Origin: Hermatobates lingyangjiaoensis
Lineage: Eukaryota > Arthropoda > Insecta > Hemiptera > Hermatobatidae
Direction: 5' to 3'
NCBI GenBank assembly: GCA_026182355.1
Contig: JAPFBL010001617.1
Span: forward strand, 7,875,001 to 7,939,000
DNA: 64,000 nt
Below the pieces are notes generated by a model. It was given only the letters and a program-made list of their open reading frames with translations. It was not told where the DNA came from and did not search any database. The position numbers and the translations under genes were made by a program. Positions 24,901-36,529 of this stretch are shown in pieces (positions within the stretch are counted from its first letter, which is position 1; each line of letters begins with the position of its first letter).

Positions 24901-26025
24901 TTGAATTCAAGATCATTTAGTCACCCATGTGTGGCCAGATATGTTCTTATTGTTAAATAGTATTATAATATGTTATATTAATAAATAATATTTAATACAA
25001 TATATTAATATTGATGTATCCAGTTTTTTTGATATACTGAAATCTCATTCTTTGTATCCGTTGATTTTCTTTTTTTGCTTTATGTTTTTTATAATTGTTA
25101 TGAATATTATTCTTAGTTTAATTGTATTATTAATAACTGATTTAATAATTAATGATTATTTAATAATTTGATCAAAATTTAATTGAAAATATGAATATAT
25201 AAAAAGTGTAGTTGGTTAATTTTGTAAAATAAAATAGAAAATGAATAGGAAGGTAAATTTTGATTTACAGTAAATATTTCTCAGAATTACTGAGAACCAA
25301 GTTTTTACATCGATCTGAGTAGGAAGCAGAGAAAGGCGAATGGCAGGCTGCCTTCGATAGAAACCCATATGGGCTTCATCTGTTTCTCATTTCCGTTTGG
25401 CCTTACGGCACCGGCAACTCGCCATTTCGTCAAACTCTAATTGATTTTCAAACTTTCCTTTCTTCAATAACTTTATTATTGGCTTGTAACTAAAATGTTT
25501 ATGTTATTTGAAAGATAATTTTAAAACTGAATCACAGAGTTCTTTCTTTGTAATTCTGTCGAACCAGAATTTATTATTTTATCTCATCACCGTCTAAAAC
25601 ATATTTTACTTGAATATACTTTAAATGTATGGAATCATGCATACCTTAGAAGGACTGAAGTTTTTATTACAGGACATTTCCTTCTGTTGATGATAGACTG
25701 CCAACTCGCAATAGATGAGATTTCAATGCAATGCTGGTAATTAGCGATCTATCAAGGAGTGGCTTGCATAGCACCGGAGCTAGGAGGTTATAATCCATGC
25801 AAAAAACCAAGGTTTCATCATGTGGAAGATGAAACACTTTCAAGAGTAAAGAGCCGGTACCGAAACTGCATGACGTCAAAGGCGCGAAAATTTGAGTTTT
25901 GTAAGTGTTATTCTTTACTCTGTTTGATACTCTTCTTCGGTTTTGAACTCATGTACATATATTTATATATATATATCGACTCCTATTGTTGCCCAATTTT
26001 GATCATCTTTCCGTTTATTAAGTGA
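21906..26025. other. No recognisable gene
   Basis: AT-rich unique DNA. Short ORFs (23699, 24487, 25667, 25759) show no known domain. A segment near 25320-25440 is GC-richer and featureless. Confidence 0.45.
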
Positions 26026-26028
26026 ATA

Positions 26029-26272
26029 TATATATATATATATATTTATATATATTCAAGATTTCACATAAACACATCAAATAGCAATCAATGATCAAAT
26101 CACAATATGAAATGGGAAAAAAATACTAAGATAATTCAACCGTAACAAGAGGTCTTCGTCCGAGTCAAAAATCCAACTGACCGTCAGTTGGGTTTTTGAC
26201 TCGGACGAAGACCGCTTGTTACGGTTGAATTATCTTAGTCTTTTTTTTCCCATTTCATATTGTGGTTTGATA

Positions 26273-26296
<24 letters not shown>
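26029..26296. repeat. Family A inverted pair flanked by (TA)n
   Basis: (TA)n at 26029-26055 and 26272-26296 enclose two head-to-head A copies. Both ribozymes (minus 26125-26166, plus 26197-26240) share the same core losses: CGGACGA instead of CTGACGA and GAAT instead of GAAA. Confidence 0.75.
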
Positions 26297-26304
<8 letters not shown>

Positions 26305-26352
26305 AGTTATATATAATTACGACCAAAGAACACAAGGACACAAAAAATTGGA

Positions 26353-26588
26353 CTAACACTTACGATTCTCAATAAAATCGGCTGTCTTACCGTCTACAAA
26401 AGAGAAAATAGAAATAAATACTAGAGAATAAAGAATATTGGAAAATGAATAAAAAAAATAAAAATAAAAATAAATTTATCTTTTAAGGTTAAGTCCAGGT
26501 GCAAGCTGCGCCCCGAGCAACCAGATGTGTGCCTCTTCAGAAGCTCTAAGGGTCACGGTATTATCATCAGGGGTTACTCTGTGTTACT
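26353..26588 (-). pseudogene. PLE tail: GIY-YIG C-terminus plus decayed ribozyme
   Basis: Minus strand DDNTVTLRASEEAHIWLLGA ... APGLNLKR then stop, the last ~30 codons of the GIY-YIG domain. Then ~90 bp of 3'UTR and a family G ribozyme remnant (26353-26395), leading to (TA)n at 26272. Confidence 0.75.
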
Positions 26589-26819
26589 CTGTGTTACTCT
26601 GCTTGAATTTTGAACTCGTATGGTGTCCAGTTTGGATCGTGTTTTGTTTTATTAAGTGAAGTTTAGTGCGTTACGTGCGACCTTGAAACCTCCTTTGCAG
26701 TTACTCCTGTTTGTTGTAACTTTCAATTTATTTATTCTGTTTTACTTTATCCCTTAGTTCAGACCTTTACCATTCTTTAATAGCCTCTTGTGTTTTTTCT
26801 ATTCCTCTACGCCAGATCC

Positions 26820-27541
26820 TCCCTGATGATAATACCGTGACCCTTAGAGCCTCTCAGGAGGCACACAACTGGTTGTTCGGGGCGCGGAGTGCACCGGACT
26901 TAACCTTAAAAGATAAATTTTTTTTTTATTTTTATTTTATCTTTTTTATTTATTTTCCAATATTCTTTATTCTCTAGTATTTATTTCTTTTTCTACTTTC
27001 GTATATTTTGTTTATACTTATTCTGTCTTCTTTACTTACTATAAGTTTGTTATATCTTACTTTATTTTTCTAGATCCTAATTCTCAACTAGTTTCCTATA
27101 TTTACCTTTTTATTTAGTCTCTACCTTTTATTTACTAATAAAACTAAAATTATTTTTTTTACTGAATTTAATTATATTCCATCTATCATTATTTTTGATT
27201 AATATAGTTTGTTTTTATTTTCTATTGGTTATATATTTTTATCTAATTTATATATTTACCCAACTAGTACTGCTTATCTGAACTTCTCTTTATTTCTTCT
27301 CTTAATTCTATACTTTAAGACCGAGTATGGGAGCATCACAGACAGTTGCCGGGTTGGTTACTTGCCGTTGCGTCTACAACGTGCTTGGTCTCCCTTTCTC
27401 CTTTCTCCTGAAGACGGATTACCGGAAAGTTCAAGTCGGTCGGTGTATTTCCTTACTCTGTGTGTTACTCTTCTTGAATTTTGGACTTGTATTGTATCCA
27501 GATTGGATCGTGTTTCGTTTTATTAAGTGATATATATATAT
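26820..27541 (+). pseudogene. PLE tail: GIY-YIG C-terminus, long 3'UTR, ribozyme
   Basis: DDNTVTLRASQEAHNWLFGA ... LTLKR at 26826-26910, then ~490 bp of T-rich 3'UTR, then a hammerhead-like motif at 27403-27440 (CTGAAGA, CGG-atta-CCG, GAAA, GTTC), and (TA) at 27529-27541. It faces away from the tail at 26353-26588, so the two form a divergent pair. Confidence 0.7.
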
Positions 27542-27543
27542 CG

Positions 27544-27690
27544 ATAACAAGATTTCATAATAATAACGTGAAACCACAATCCAGTTGGGATTTGACTCTG
27601 ACAAAGACCGCTTTGTTATAGTTGAAAGATCTTAGTCTTATTGCTCATTTCTTATTGTGGTTTGGATGTCAACATAAATATATATACAGA
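27544..27690 (+). repeat. Family A element, mutated ribozyme
   Basis: Ribozyme region 27594-27637 reads CTGACAA (G8 changed to A) but keeps the hairpin, GAAA and AGATCT. A short inverted remnant of the A tail precedes it (27550-27580). Confidence 0.6.
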
Positions 27691-28863
27691 CTAGCAAACG
27701 TACCCGTCTTTGACGGAATCAAAAATTCTGTTACAATTGGTATTCCAAAATACCATGGAATACCATACTAATTATAGTATTATACTAATACTATAATTAG
27801 AAATCAACGAATAGTAGAAAATATCATTATAAGTACAGTGTTAAACAAATGCCTCTGTAAAAACCACATATGCTGCCTGTTCTTCAGGTTCATGGAAGAA
27901 CAAACAGTTGGAACCTCTTGAGCAAGTATACTACAGGAGACCATTTGAGAAAGACTTGGTCTCGCGAACATGAATTCCTGCGTTAGATAAAGTTTCCCCT
28001 TGCGACTTAGTTAACGTCAATGCGAAATAGACTCTGACGGGACTTTGGAATCGTTTCAACGGAAGCAGATAGTAGCTGGGAATCAATGGTATGCGTGGTA
28101 TACACACAGACTCCCCGTTCTACACCCAGTCGTGATGTCCACGTCTATGGTATATCTGTGCAGAACACAAACTCAAGTCGTGTCCCGTTGCACATTTCCC
28201 GGGGCACTCAAGTTCCGTAACATGAAATTTGTTACTGATACTAAATTGCAGCATCATGGTGCTCCTACATGAAGTTTTTACTCATGAGCAGGCAGTCTAG
28301 GAGCAGTTACGGAGTCAAGAAATTCAGTTAGAAAATGTACTACTTCCTCATTACTAATCACTCTCTTTACTGACTTGTAAGTTCTGTCTACGGTTTGATA
28401 TAGCGTAAGAACTTGTTTGTTGTTTTTTCCTGCCTGTTCATTAGTAAGGCTTGAGCGTTGCTTGTTGACAAAGCCATTTATTCTGAATAGATTGTACATC
28501 TTGAACTATGGGAAACACCTTGTGAATAAGCTCAAATAAGCAATATATTGATGTACGGAAATGTAATTAAAATCAACTAACAATACCTAATTGCTACATC
28601 TGTATATTATCAAAATAAACATGTCTGTATAGTTAGACAAACACGGTTTAAAAGTTCATAACTTCGCTTCATCGTTGAATATTTAATCCTTTCAAACCTT
28701 CAGCTTATTATATCTTATGTCGGCTGAGTTTACTGGTGACAATATGTTGAGGACAAACCGACAGACAGAAATTATTCTAAGCGTACATGCGGTTTCTCTA
28801 AAGTATGAAACGTAACGAAAACAAGAAATGAGTCAGTTCTAAGCAATGTACAGATAAAACTTT
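27691..28863 (-). mobile_element. Helitron 3' part, copy 1 (decayed)
   Basis: On the minus strand it ends with hairpin CCGTC-aaa-GACGG (27704-27716), then CTAG (27691-27694), the classical Helitron 3' terminus. Upstream, VDRTYKSVKRVISNEEVVHF with LTEFLDSVTAPRLPAHE (28278-28400) matches the RepHel Pif1-type helicase. The 5' end was not found. Later helicase parts are in other frames or lost. Confidence 0.85.
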
Positions 28864-28883
28864 TCTATTGTTTATACAGATAT

Positions 28884-29135
28884 ACTTGTACTACTGTCAA
28901 CAGCGAGCACGCAAGCCACTGGGCCACTATGGTTCCATACCTTACTATATTACCAGTGTTTATATTACGCAAATATGAAATTAAAAAAAAAAATATTTTT
29001 CTTACATTTATTTATAATACATTTGCACTACTGTCATCGGCGAGCAAGCAAGCCACTGGGCTACTCTGGTTCCATACCTTACTTAATTACCAGTGTTTTT
29101 ATAAAGCAAATAATAAATTAAAAAAAAAGTTTACA
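28884..29135. repeat. Two direct repeats, period 137 bp
   Basis: GCAAGCCACTGGG and TGGTTCCATACCTTACT recur 137 bp apart between the two Helitron copies. The copies are about 85% alike by eye. Confidence 0.75.
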
Positions 29136-29150
29136 GCTATATATAATACA

Positions 29151-30474
29151 TAGCAAACGTAACCGTCTTTGACGGAATCAAAAATTTTTATTATACTTCG
29201 TATTCCAAAATGCCATTAGAAATTATAGAATAGTAGAAAATACCATTATTAGTACAGTGTAAAGGAAATGCCTCTGTATAAACCACATTAGCTGTCTGTC
29301 CTTCAGGTTCATGGAAGAACAAACAGTTGGAACCTCTGACTCTTGAGCTAGTAAACTGCAGTTGACCATGTGAGAAAAACTTGGTCTCACTCACTTCAAT
29401 TCCTGCGTTAGATAAAGTTTCCCCTTACGACTTAGTTAACGTCATTACAAAATAGACTCGGACAGGACTTTGAAATCGTTTCAACGGAAACAGATAGTGG
29501 CTCGGAATCAATGGTATGCGTGGTATACACATAGACTCCAAAATACCACACCTAGTCATGGTGTTCTCCTCTATGGCATATCTGAGCGGAGCACGAACTC
29601 AAAGTCGTGTCCCGTTGTACATTTCCCGGAGCACTCAAGTTTTGTAACATGTAATTTGTTACTGCTACTAGGTTGCAGCATGATTGGTGCTCCTACTTTA
29701 AGTTTTTATTCATGAGCAGGCAGTCTAGGTGAAATAAATTCAGAGTCAAGAAATTCAGTTAGATAATGAACTGCTTCCTCATCACTAATCACTCTCTTTA
29801 TTGACTTGTAAGTTCATTCCTCGGTATGATATAGCGTAAGAACTTATTTGTTGATTTTTTCTGCCTGTTCATATTAAGAGCTGAGAATTGCTCGTTCGCA
29901 AAACTAGTTATTCTTAGTAGATAGTACATTCTCAACTTTGGGACACAACTTTTCAATGATGTCGAATACGCAATGTACGAGTATTCACATGCGCCAATAA
30001 AATTAAAATCAACTAACAATACCTACTTACCACACCCGTGTATTTTCAAAACAAACTTGTCTGTGAAGTTAAGAAAATACAGCTTTAAGCCCTATAACTT
30101 CGCTTCTGTACGAAATTTTAAGTTAGCCTATATTTTAAGTTAGGCATAGAAAAATTTACTGTCAATGTTTCAGCTCGGTATGTCTTATGGTGTCTGAGTT
30201 TACTTGTGACAAGTGTGTTTGCTTTAAACGTCCATAACTTCACTTCTACGTTGAATTTCCAATCAATTCAGAGCCTATATTTTAAGTTAGACATACAGAA
30301 ATCTACTGTAAAAGTTTCAGCTTGATATGTCTGATGGTGGCTGAGTTTACTTGTGACAAAATTTTGCGGACAAACTGACAGACATTTTTCGGAGGGTATT
30401 CGGTTTCTCCAATGTATGAAACGTAAAGAAAACTTGAAATCAGTCAGTTCTAAACAACGTACAGACAAAATCAT
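29151..30474 (-). mobile_element. Helitron 3' part, copy 2 (decayed)
   Basis: Same terminal hairpin (29163-29175), but CTAG is degraded to CTAT. Reading up the minus strand, helicase motifs are VRVYFVMTLTKS, a stop (TAA replacing Gln), GETLSNAGIEV, then KFFSHGQLQFTSSRVRG and HEPEGQTANVVYTEAF, the conserved C-terminal helicase motifs. The 5' half (29700-30474) parallels copy 1. Confidence 0.85.
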
Positions 30475-30579
30475 TAGTTTATTTATGTAGATATTGTATT
30501 TTTTATTACTTCATTAATTATTTTTTTTAAATATATACAATCTAGATTAAATAAACATGTTTTTATATTAAATATTGTT

Positions 30580-30690
30580 AAAAATATTTCACATAAACAC
30601 GTGAAATAACAATCAATGATCAAACCACAATATGACAAGGGAAAACATGGCTAAGGTCTTTCAACACTTTGTGGTTTGATCATTGATTAA
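30580..30690. repeat. Family A element, truncated inverted pair
   Basis: Left arm with terminal hairpin and the 3' part of the ribozyme (GTTGAAAGACCTTAG on minus). The right arm is only TTTGTGGTTTGATCATTGAT. Confidence 0.6.
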
Positions 30691-30699
30691 ATATTGCAT

Positions 30700-31990
30700 A
30701 TGTATGCGTTGCATTCATTATATAATTTTTTTTACAAAATTTAAATTAAGTAAGATTTCTATAATTTAAACTTTTTAAACCAAATTTAATGTAATTAAAT
30801 TATTGTTTTTATAAATAGTGACGAACTCTTATTAAATTAGGCTCTTTTAGAAAAAGACAAAAAATTAATAATAATTATCCGGTTACTTTTTTTTTTCAAA
30901 CCAAATATTCATATCAATTAACATGTCTAATAAGTAGCCGTTTTTGAATGTGACATTAATTTGGGGAAGGTGGTAGAGTTTTAAATTACCAGACTGGAAG
31001 AGTTATAATTTTAGATATCCATCACAACTGGTTGGCTAAGTTCCACGTTAGTTGAAACTGATGCACCCCAGTATAAATCACACGCACTCAAGCTTAATGA
31101 TGCTTACATTCGCATCTGCATGCCTCACCTCTCCATTAGTCACCCTTACAACCTACAGTTCAAACCTTCATCTCAAATCATGGCTTTTTATTCAAGATTA
31201 CATACGATGAAATTATTCATTACTTAGCTTGTAGAATTGGCAAGGGACGCGTTACACTTCCATATCGATATCCAGTATTCAGCAAAAATACACATTTTGA
31301 GGTGTCCTGATTCAATAATAGGTTTACCTGGTGAGCATGTCTGAGCAGGGGTTTTTAAAAAATAAAAGAATTGTTATCACCAAATTTTATATTTCAGTTT
31401 CTGTTATCCCTGAGACGGAACGGCAAGCTCAGCACAAATAAAGTAGTTCTTAGGGTGATACTTCATTTTTTTTTTTTGCAATTTGGTATAAATATATCTA
31501 AAGGAGTTTGATTAATAACAGTCAGAAACATAAATCTCTGTGGTCCAGGCTGTTTAGTTGATATTTCATATATAGAGTGCAATCAAAATAAAATCTATCC
31601 ATCATGATTAAACGTTAAGAAAATTGTTCTAATATAGGAATGAACTAACTTTTAAAGGGACATCAAGCTGATGGGAATATTACAGAAGAGGCAGTACGTA
31701 ACATATAATACATTTAATAGTAGGTATGTATAATTACAATTGTAATTATTAGATAAATTATAATTATTTAAGAATCATAGAGTAACTAAACCTGCATATC
31801 TTCATTTAGGTAAAATATCAAGATATACCAATTTTTCCTAGATATTTAATTATTAACTGAATTGTAAGAGAACTTAATTTACGAAGAATCATTACAATTA
31901 ATTCATAATCAAATTAAATATAAAGTGGTTACACTAATGATGTCAAATATTTATTACATAATAGTTATTTAGTTGAAAGTTAGTAAAGTA
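30700..31990. other. No recognisable gene
   Basis: AT-rich. A short stretch near 31390-31450 (ACGGAACGGCAAGCTCA) resembles 37410-37440, hinting at a minor repeat. Confidence 0.4.
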
Positions 31991-32004
31991 ACACAAATAA
32001 AAGA

Positions 32005-32180
32005 GAAAACATACTAATTTTTGCTTTTAACCGTCTTCAGGAGACAAAAGAGAGGGAGACCAAACGACCGTTGCAAAATCAACGTCGGTGCGTCGTGCGT
32101 TAAGTCTTTCTTTCCTTAACTCTCCTGAAGATGGTTAAAACGTAAAATTGGAGACCGTAAGTGTATGTTTTTTTGTTTTT
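32005..32180. repeat. Inverted pair of decayed family T ribozymes
   Basis: Minus 32012-32047 (CTGAAGA, CGGTT...) and plus 32117-32160 (TCTC, CTGAAGA, TGGTTAAAAC, GTAAAATT, GGAGAC). CTGAAGA is kept in both, but GAAA is disrupted. Confidence 0.55.
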
Positions 32181-32282
32181 TTTTTGTTTTTTGAGTGATA
32201 AGATTGCTACTTTAATAAACTTGAGTGAGGTAAAATTCAGGACTCCCAATGCCGAATCATCCCGGTAATGCAACTAACAAGA

Positions 32283-32619
32283 ACTTACAAGAGAGTGATT
32301 AGTGATAAGGGGGCAGTTCATTATCTAACTAAATTTCTTGACTCTGAATTTATTTCACCTAGACTGCCTGCTCATGAGTAAAAACTTAAAGTAGGAGCGC
32401 AAATCATGCTGCAATTTAGGAGCAGTAGAAAATACAGCTAATGTGGTGTATACAGAGGCATTTGTTTAACACTGCACTAATAATGATATTTTCTACTATT
32501 CTATAATTTCTAATTATAGTATTAGTATAATACTATAATATGTATTGTATTCCTTGGTATTTTGGAATACCAACTATAATAGAATTTTTGATTCCGTCAA
32601 AGATGGGTACGTTTGCTAG
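32283..32619 (+). mobile_element. Helitron 3' part, copy 3, internally deleted
   Basis: TYKRVISDKGAVHYLTKFLD then PRLPAHE, a stop, KLKVGAQIM, then a deletion to NVVYRGI-like sequence, ending with the 3' hairpin (32594-32606, one arm base changed) and CTAG at 32616-32619. It is inverted relative to the other two copies. Confidence 0.8.
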
Positions 32620-33242
32620 TATCTAATAAAATAGTAGTTAAATTATTAAATTGAAACAAATATTAATGCATAGTTAACAATTGCATTATGAAGGCTTGCA
32701 ATTTAGAATTACAATCTATCAATTACAAATAGTTTATAATTTCACCAATCGAATGAAGTCCAAACAAAGAAAACAATATGAGATCTTTCAGTGAGCAAAA
32801 TTAATATAAGACTGACAGGTTAAGATTGCTTGCATCAGTGACAGGTGAATTTTTATAAGTAAACAAATAGAAAGTACAGAATGGACAATTTTACAGGTTT
32901 TTTTTTAAGATTATGAGAGCTTGGACTGGTGTCACAGGAAAAATTGTTTGAAATAAAAGTTGTAGAAAATCAAATGTTGAAATAATAGCATGTGTTTTCA
33001 AATATTCTTTAAAGTCTTGTATTTTTAAAATGATATTAAAATTGTTTAAAATTATTGTAAATGTTGAAGCCTTTTATGTGATGAAAAAATGATAGATAAC
33101 GTATTTTGCTTGTTCTATATATAATTTGATATAACCTAGAACAGTAATTTTAGTCTAGGTTCATTAAACTCTAGTACCTCTACAGATGAACCATAGTAGT
33201 TGCAGTGATGGTGTGTGACATACCTTTCATCTGCGATCAATA

Positions 33243-33990
33243 CCATATATTTTTGGGGATTATAAGAATTATGTCTCCACACAAAAAGTTTAATATGAAA
33301 CTAACAACGTGTTTCAAACACTTAGTGTTCTTCTTCAGGTTAAAAACTAAAAAACATACATATTTCTGAGCTTTAAGAACATCAGAGTGAATTATTTGCA
33401 ATGAATACAATATATGAATGAACTGTTGAGGTTTTTAACAATTGTCATTTAAAAATTTTTAAACATTAAAAATTTAACATTTATTTAAAATTCAACTTTT
33501 TAATTTTTAAATGTTATTAATTTTTAATAACATTTAAGTAATTAAAAATGACTTAAATAATCTAAAACCTTGATAAAACATGACAACATTTTGAACCCTG
33601 ATCCAATTTATAAGTAACAAAGAATTTAGTTACCTACTCTTTTGAGAGTCGATCTACGGTAAGGTGTTATAAAAAGCTGAATAAAGGTTGAAGGAGTGTT
33701 GGTAGGTTTGGGGTGGTTTTCGGAGAAATGTAGGAAGTCTTGGCAGGATTATTAAGTCATTTTTCATACTAAATACCCTGTTAAAGACCTCAATAGTTTA
33801 TTCATATATTCTATTTAATTAAAAATAATTCACTCTGATGTTCTTACAGCTCACAGATATGTATATGTTTTAGATGTTAACCTTAAGAAGAATACTAAGT
33901 GTTCGAAACGCTTTGTAAGTTTAATATTAAACATTTTGTGTGGAGACGTAATTTTTGAAATCCCCAATATGAGTAAAATACCACACTATA
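33243..33990. repeat. Long inverted repeat carrying family L ribozymes
   Basis: Arms 33243-33450 and 33760-33990 (GATGTTCTTA, TGTGTGGAGACGTAATT). The minus ribozyme 33301-33342 has CTGAAGA, AACAC-taa-GTGTT and GAAA. The plus one 33877-33920 has CTTAAGA, a GAATA/TGTTC hairpin and GAAACGC. The right flank ACCACACTATAACAGATTGC also follows the copy at 49990-50460, so the element extends beyond the arms. Confidence 0.65.
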
Positions 33991-34479
33991 ACAGATTGCA
34001 TAAGTAATGGACAGACAGTTCCAGGGAGCTGAAGTAAGCCGTTTTCATACTATTAGATAAGCTTTGATAGCTCGTAGATCTGTGGATCTCAACTTGTTTT
34101 ACACTGTCTTTTAAAATTTTGATGTTCCCCTCTCCATTCCTTTCTGTTGAATTAAAAATTTTATCACTTGAAATATAAACTCTCCTTTGTTTGAAAAATC
34201 ATAAACACTAATACTTTGATTAATAAAGAAATGTCAAATGTACGTACTATATAAGAAAAAATATATAACACAAAAAGAGAAGTTTGAACCAAAAATTATT
34301 AAAAATAATTATTATTTTTTATTTCCTAAATATATTTTTTATCTTTTATTATTTAATTATTTCATTTTTTTATTATTGAATTATTTTATTTATTTAATAT
34401 TATTATTTGTATTGTCAATATTATTTTATGTTTTATTTTATTCTATTTTTTATTAAAGCTTAGACCGTAACATTTATTT

Positions 34480-34620
34480 ATGTACCATTTCCTGTGTCCA
34501 TCCCTCAGTCTCTTGTATTTATTTATTACTATTTTTTCATATTTCCTCATTTACTTTTCTCTCTGTTTGTTTGTCTATATTGAACTATATTTGTCTGTTT
34601 CGGATATATATATATATATA
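34480..34620. other. T-rich stretch and (TA)n before a PLE tail
   Basis: 34200-34480 is low-complexity T/A. (TA)n at 34604-34620 abuts the GIY-YIG fragment. Confidence 0.6.
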
Positions 34621-35172
34621 TCCGTTGGTCAACGCAAGCAGCTGCCTGTTGCCACCCAAGCCAATCTCCATAACCTTCCCTTCAACGATTGCTTCAGGGT
34701 TAAAGTATTAAGAAAACTATCAAATGATGACACCCAGACCACTTTAAGGGCTTCTGAGGAAGCCTTCATTTGGTTATTGGGTGTAAGAAATTCCCCTGGT
34801 CTAAATTTAATCAGATGATTTTTTTCTTTTTTTTTCTCGTTTAATTTTAGTTTTATGTTTTTTTTCCTTTCCTTTCTCTTTTTTACTTTTCTCCTCCCTT
34901 TTACTTAAATATCACTTTTATAATTTTACTTACTCACAGCCTAAACTGGTCCACGTTGGTAAGGTGGCTGCACTACGTGTCATTGTATCGCGCCAGTTTA
35001 CATCGGCCAGTGGACGCATTTACGTCTCCGTTCCTTCATTCTTTCTCCTTTTATTTTCTTTCTTTCTACTCTCCTGAAGACGGCAAGACGCCGAAATTAT
35101 CGAGATTTGTGAGTGTTCGTCCTTTTTCTTGTGTTCTCTAGCTGTAACTTTAATTATATATATATATATATA
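34621..35172 (+). pseudogene. PLE tail: GIY-YIG C-terminus, 3'UTR, intact-looking ribozyme, (TA)n
   Basis: VGQRKQLPVATQANLHNLPF, NDCFRVKVLRKLSND, LRASEEAFIWLLG, PGLNLIR then stop at 34818. This is the last ~65 codons of the nuclease, open to the stop. About 250 bp of 3'UTR leads to the ribozyme (35068-35115), then CTAGCTGTAACTTTAATTA and (TA)n at 35155-35172. The 5' side is cut off in (TA)n, as in a 5'-truncated PLE. Confidence 0.8.
35068..35115 (+). ncRNA. Hammerhead-like ribozyme, family G
   Basis: TCTC, CTGAAGA, hairpin GGC-aagac-GCC, GAAA, TTATC, GAGA. Stem I is TCTC/GAGA with a second ACTC/GAGT segment possible. Stem III ATTAT can pair with itself around one U-U. Near-identical copies lie at 47201-47247 (minus) and 62588-62635. 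Confidence 0.7.
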
Positions 35173-35214
35173 CTTCGAATAAAATGAGAGGTACGTATGA
35201 ACAATCACAGGGTG

Positions 35215-35451
35215 TCTGTTGGTCAGCGCAGTGACTTACTCATACCCATCCATGCTAATTCCCATGACCTCGGTTTCAATGATTGCTTCAGGGTATAAAT
35301 CCTCAAAGGGTCTAATTCCCATGTCACCTTCAGAGCTTCTGAGGAGTCATTTATATGCCTCCTTGAAACTCGCTCTCCTCCTGGTTTTAATATCTACCGT
35401 TAATTATTTTATTATTTTACTTTAAAAAAATATTTTTTTGTTTACATTTAT

Positions 35452-35494
<43 letters not shown>

Positions 35495-35790
35495 ATTTTA
35501 TTGATTCTCACTGTTTTTACTTATTTCTTCATCATTATTTCATATTATATTTTTTATCTTGTTTTATAAATAAATATTGGAGGGATTTCTATTTTTCCTC
35601 TCTTCCTCGGGGGGGCAGCACTGCTATAGTTCTACAAGCTACTCTGGAGGTCAGTTGCAGTTGGCTTCTCAACGTGAGTACTTCGCACTTTTTCCCGATA
35701 TATAAAAGTTTTTCACGCCAATCAGGACGGCGTGATAGCCGAAATGATCGATAATAGTAAGTGTTAGTCTCTTTTTCGTTTTCTAATGAT
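35215..35790 (+). pseudogene. PLE tail: GIY-YIG C-terminus, (CA)n(TA)n, 3'UTR, decayed ribozyme
   Basis: GQRSDLLIPIHANSHDLGF, NDCFRV, a stop, then FRASEESFICLLETR, PPGFNIYR then stop (~35402). A (CA)n(TA)n array at 35452-35492 sits in the 3'UTR. The ribozyme at 35710-35760 keeps hairpin GGC...GCC and GAAATGATC, but the CUGANGA box has become CAGGA. Confidence 0.7.
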
Positions 35791-35859
35791 AACTTTAATT
35801 ATATATATTATAATAACTTTAATTATATATATATATATTATGGCGGTCGTCGTCAGGAG

Positions 35860-35960
35860 AAGTGAATTGACAGAGGGACTTCAGTTGGGTTTTTGACTCT
35901 GAGGAAGACCGCTTGTTACGGTTGAAAGATCTTAGTCTTTATTGCCATTTCACATATATA
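35860..35960 (+). repeat. Family A element with ribozyme
   Basis: Ribozyme 35895-35937: GACT, CTGAGGA, ACCG-cttgtta-CGGT, GAAA, GATCTT, AGTC. All invariant positions of the consensus are kept (N7 is G). It is cut off at TTGCCATTTCAC before (TA)n. Confidence 0.7.
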
Positions 35961-36209
35961 TATCTGAAGTTTTAAGCAGAAGGAAAAAGAAAAGAAATAA
36001 ATGCTGTGAGGCCTTTCACTTTGTCATCAGAGAGCAAACAATGTAAGAAAAAAGAAGGTAGCAGGAATGTTAACCAGGAGGAAGGAAATATTTTTCTGCA
36101 CATATATATGTAACTCATTAAAACATTTAAAATTTTTTTTATTAATCGTCGAAAGAATCAATTTTATTTCACTGAAATGACAATAAATTTCTAAGTCAAT
36201 TCAAACAAT

Positions 36210-36520
36210 GTAAATAAATGTAAGCACAGCAGGTGATGAATTATTCCCAGCTGAATTTTTAGTTTTTATAGCTATATTTATTACCTTTGCGGTAATAAGA
36301 ATTTTATGTATTTTATTTTTTAAATTGCTAATTTCATGCTTAATTTTTTGGCAAAATTTCATTGTTTTATAATTAGCCGTTTAACATTAGAAAACATCTT
36401 CTAACGGAATGGCTTGTATTTTGCTCAAAAGCTTTCAAATTCCATTTACATTTTATTAAATGAAAAAATCTTGCCAAGTGTTTTTAAAATTTTTGCATGG
36501 TAGCTGTACTTTACTTATAT
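36210..36520 (+). repeat. R1 repeat fragment
   Basis: TTATAATTAGCCGTTTAACA, GGAATGGCTTGTATTTTGCT and CATTTACATTTTATT match R1 at 14210-14545 and 52290-52400. Confidence 0.5.
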
Positions 36521-36529
36521 TAAAATAAA

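Noticed and set aside
34238..34456. 72-codon ORF rich in Phe/Tyr/Leu
   Set aside because: Translation of T-rich low-complexity sequence.
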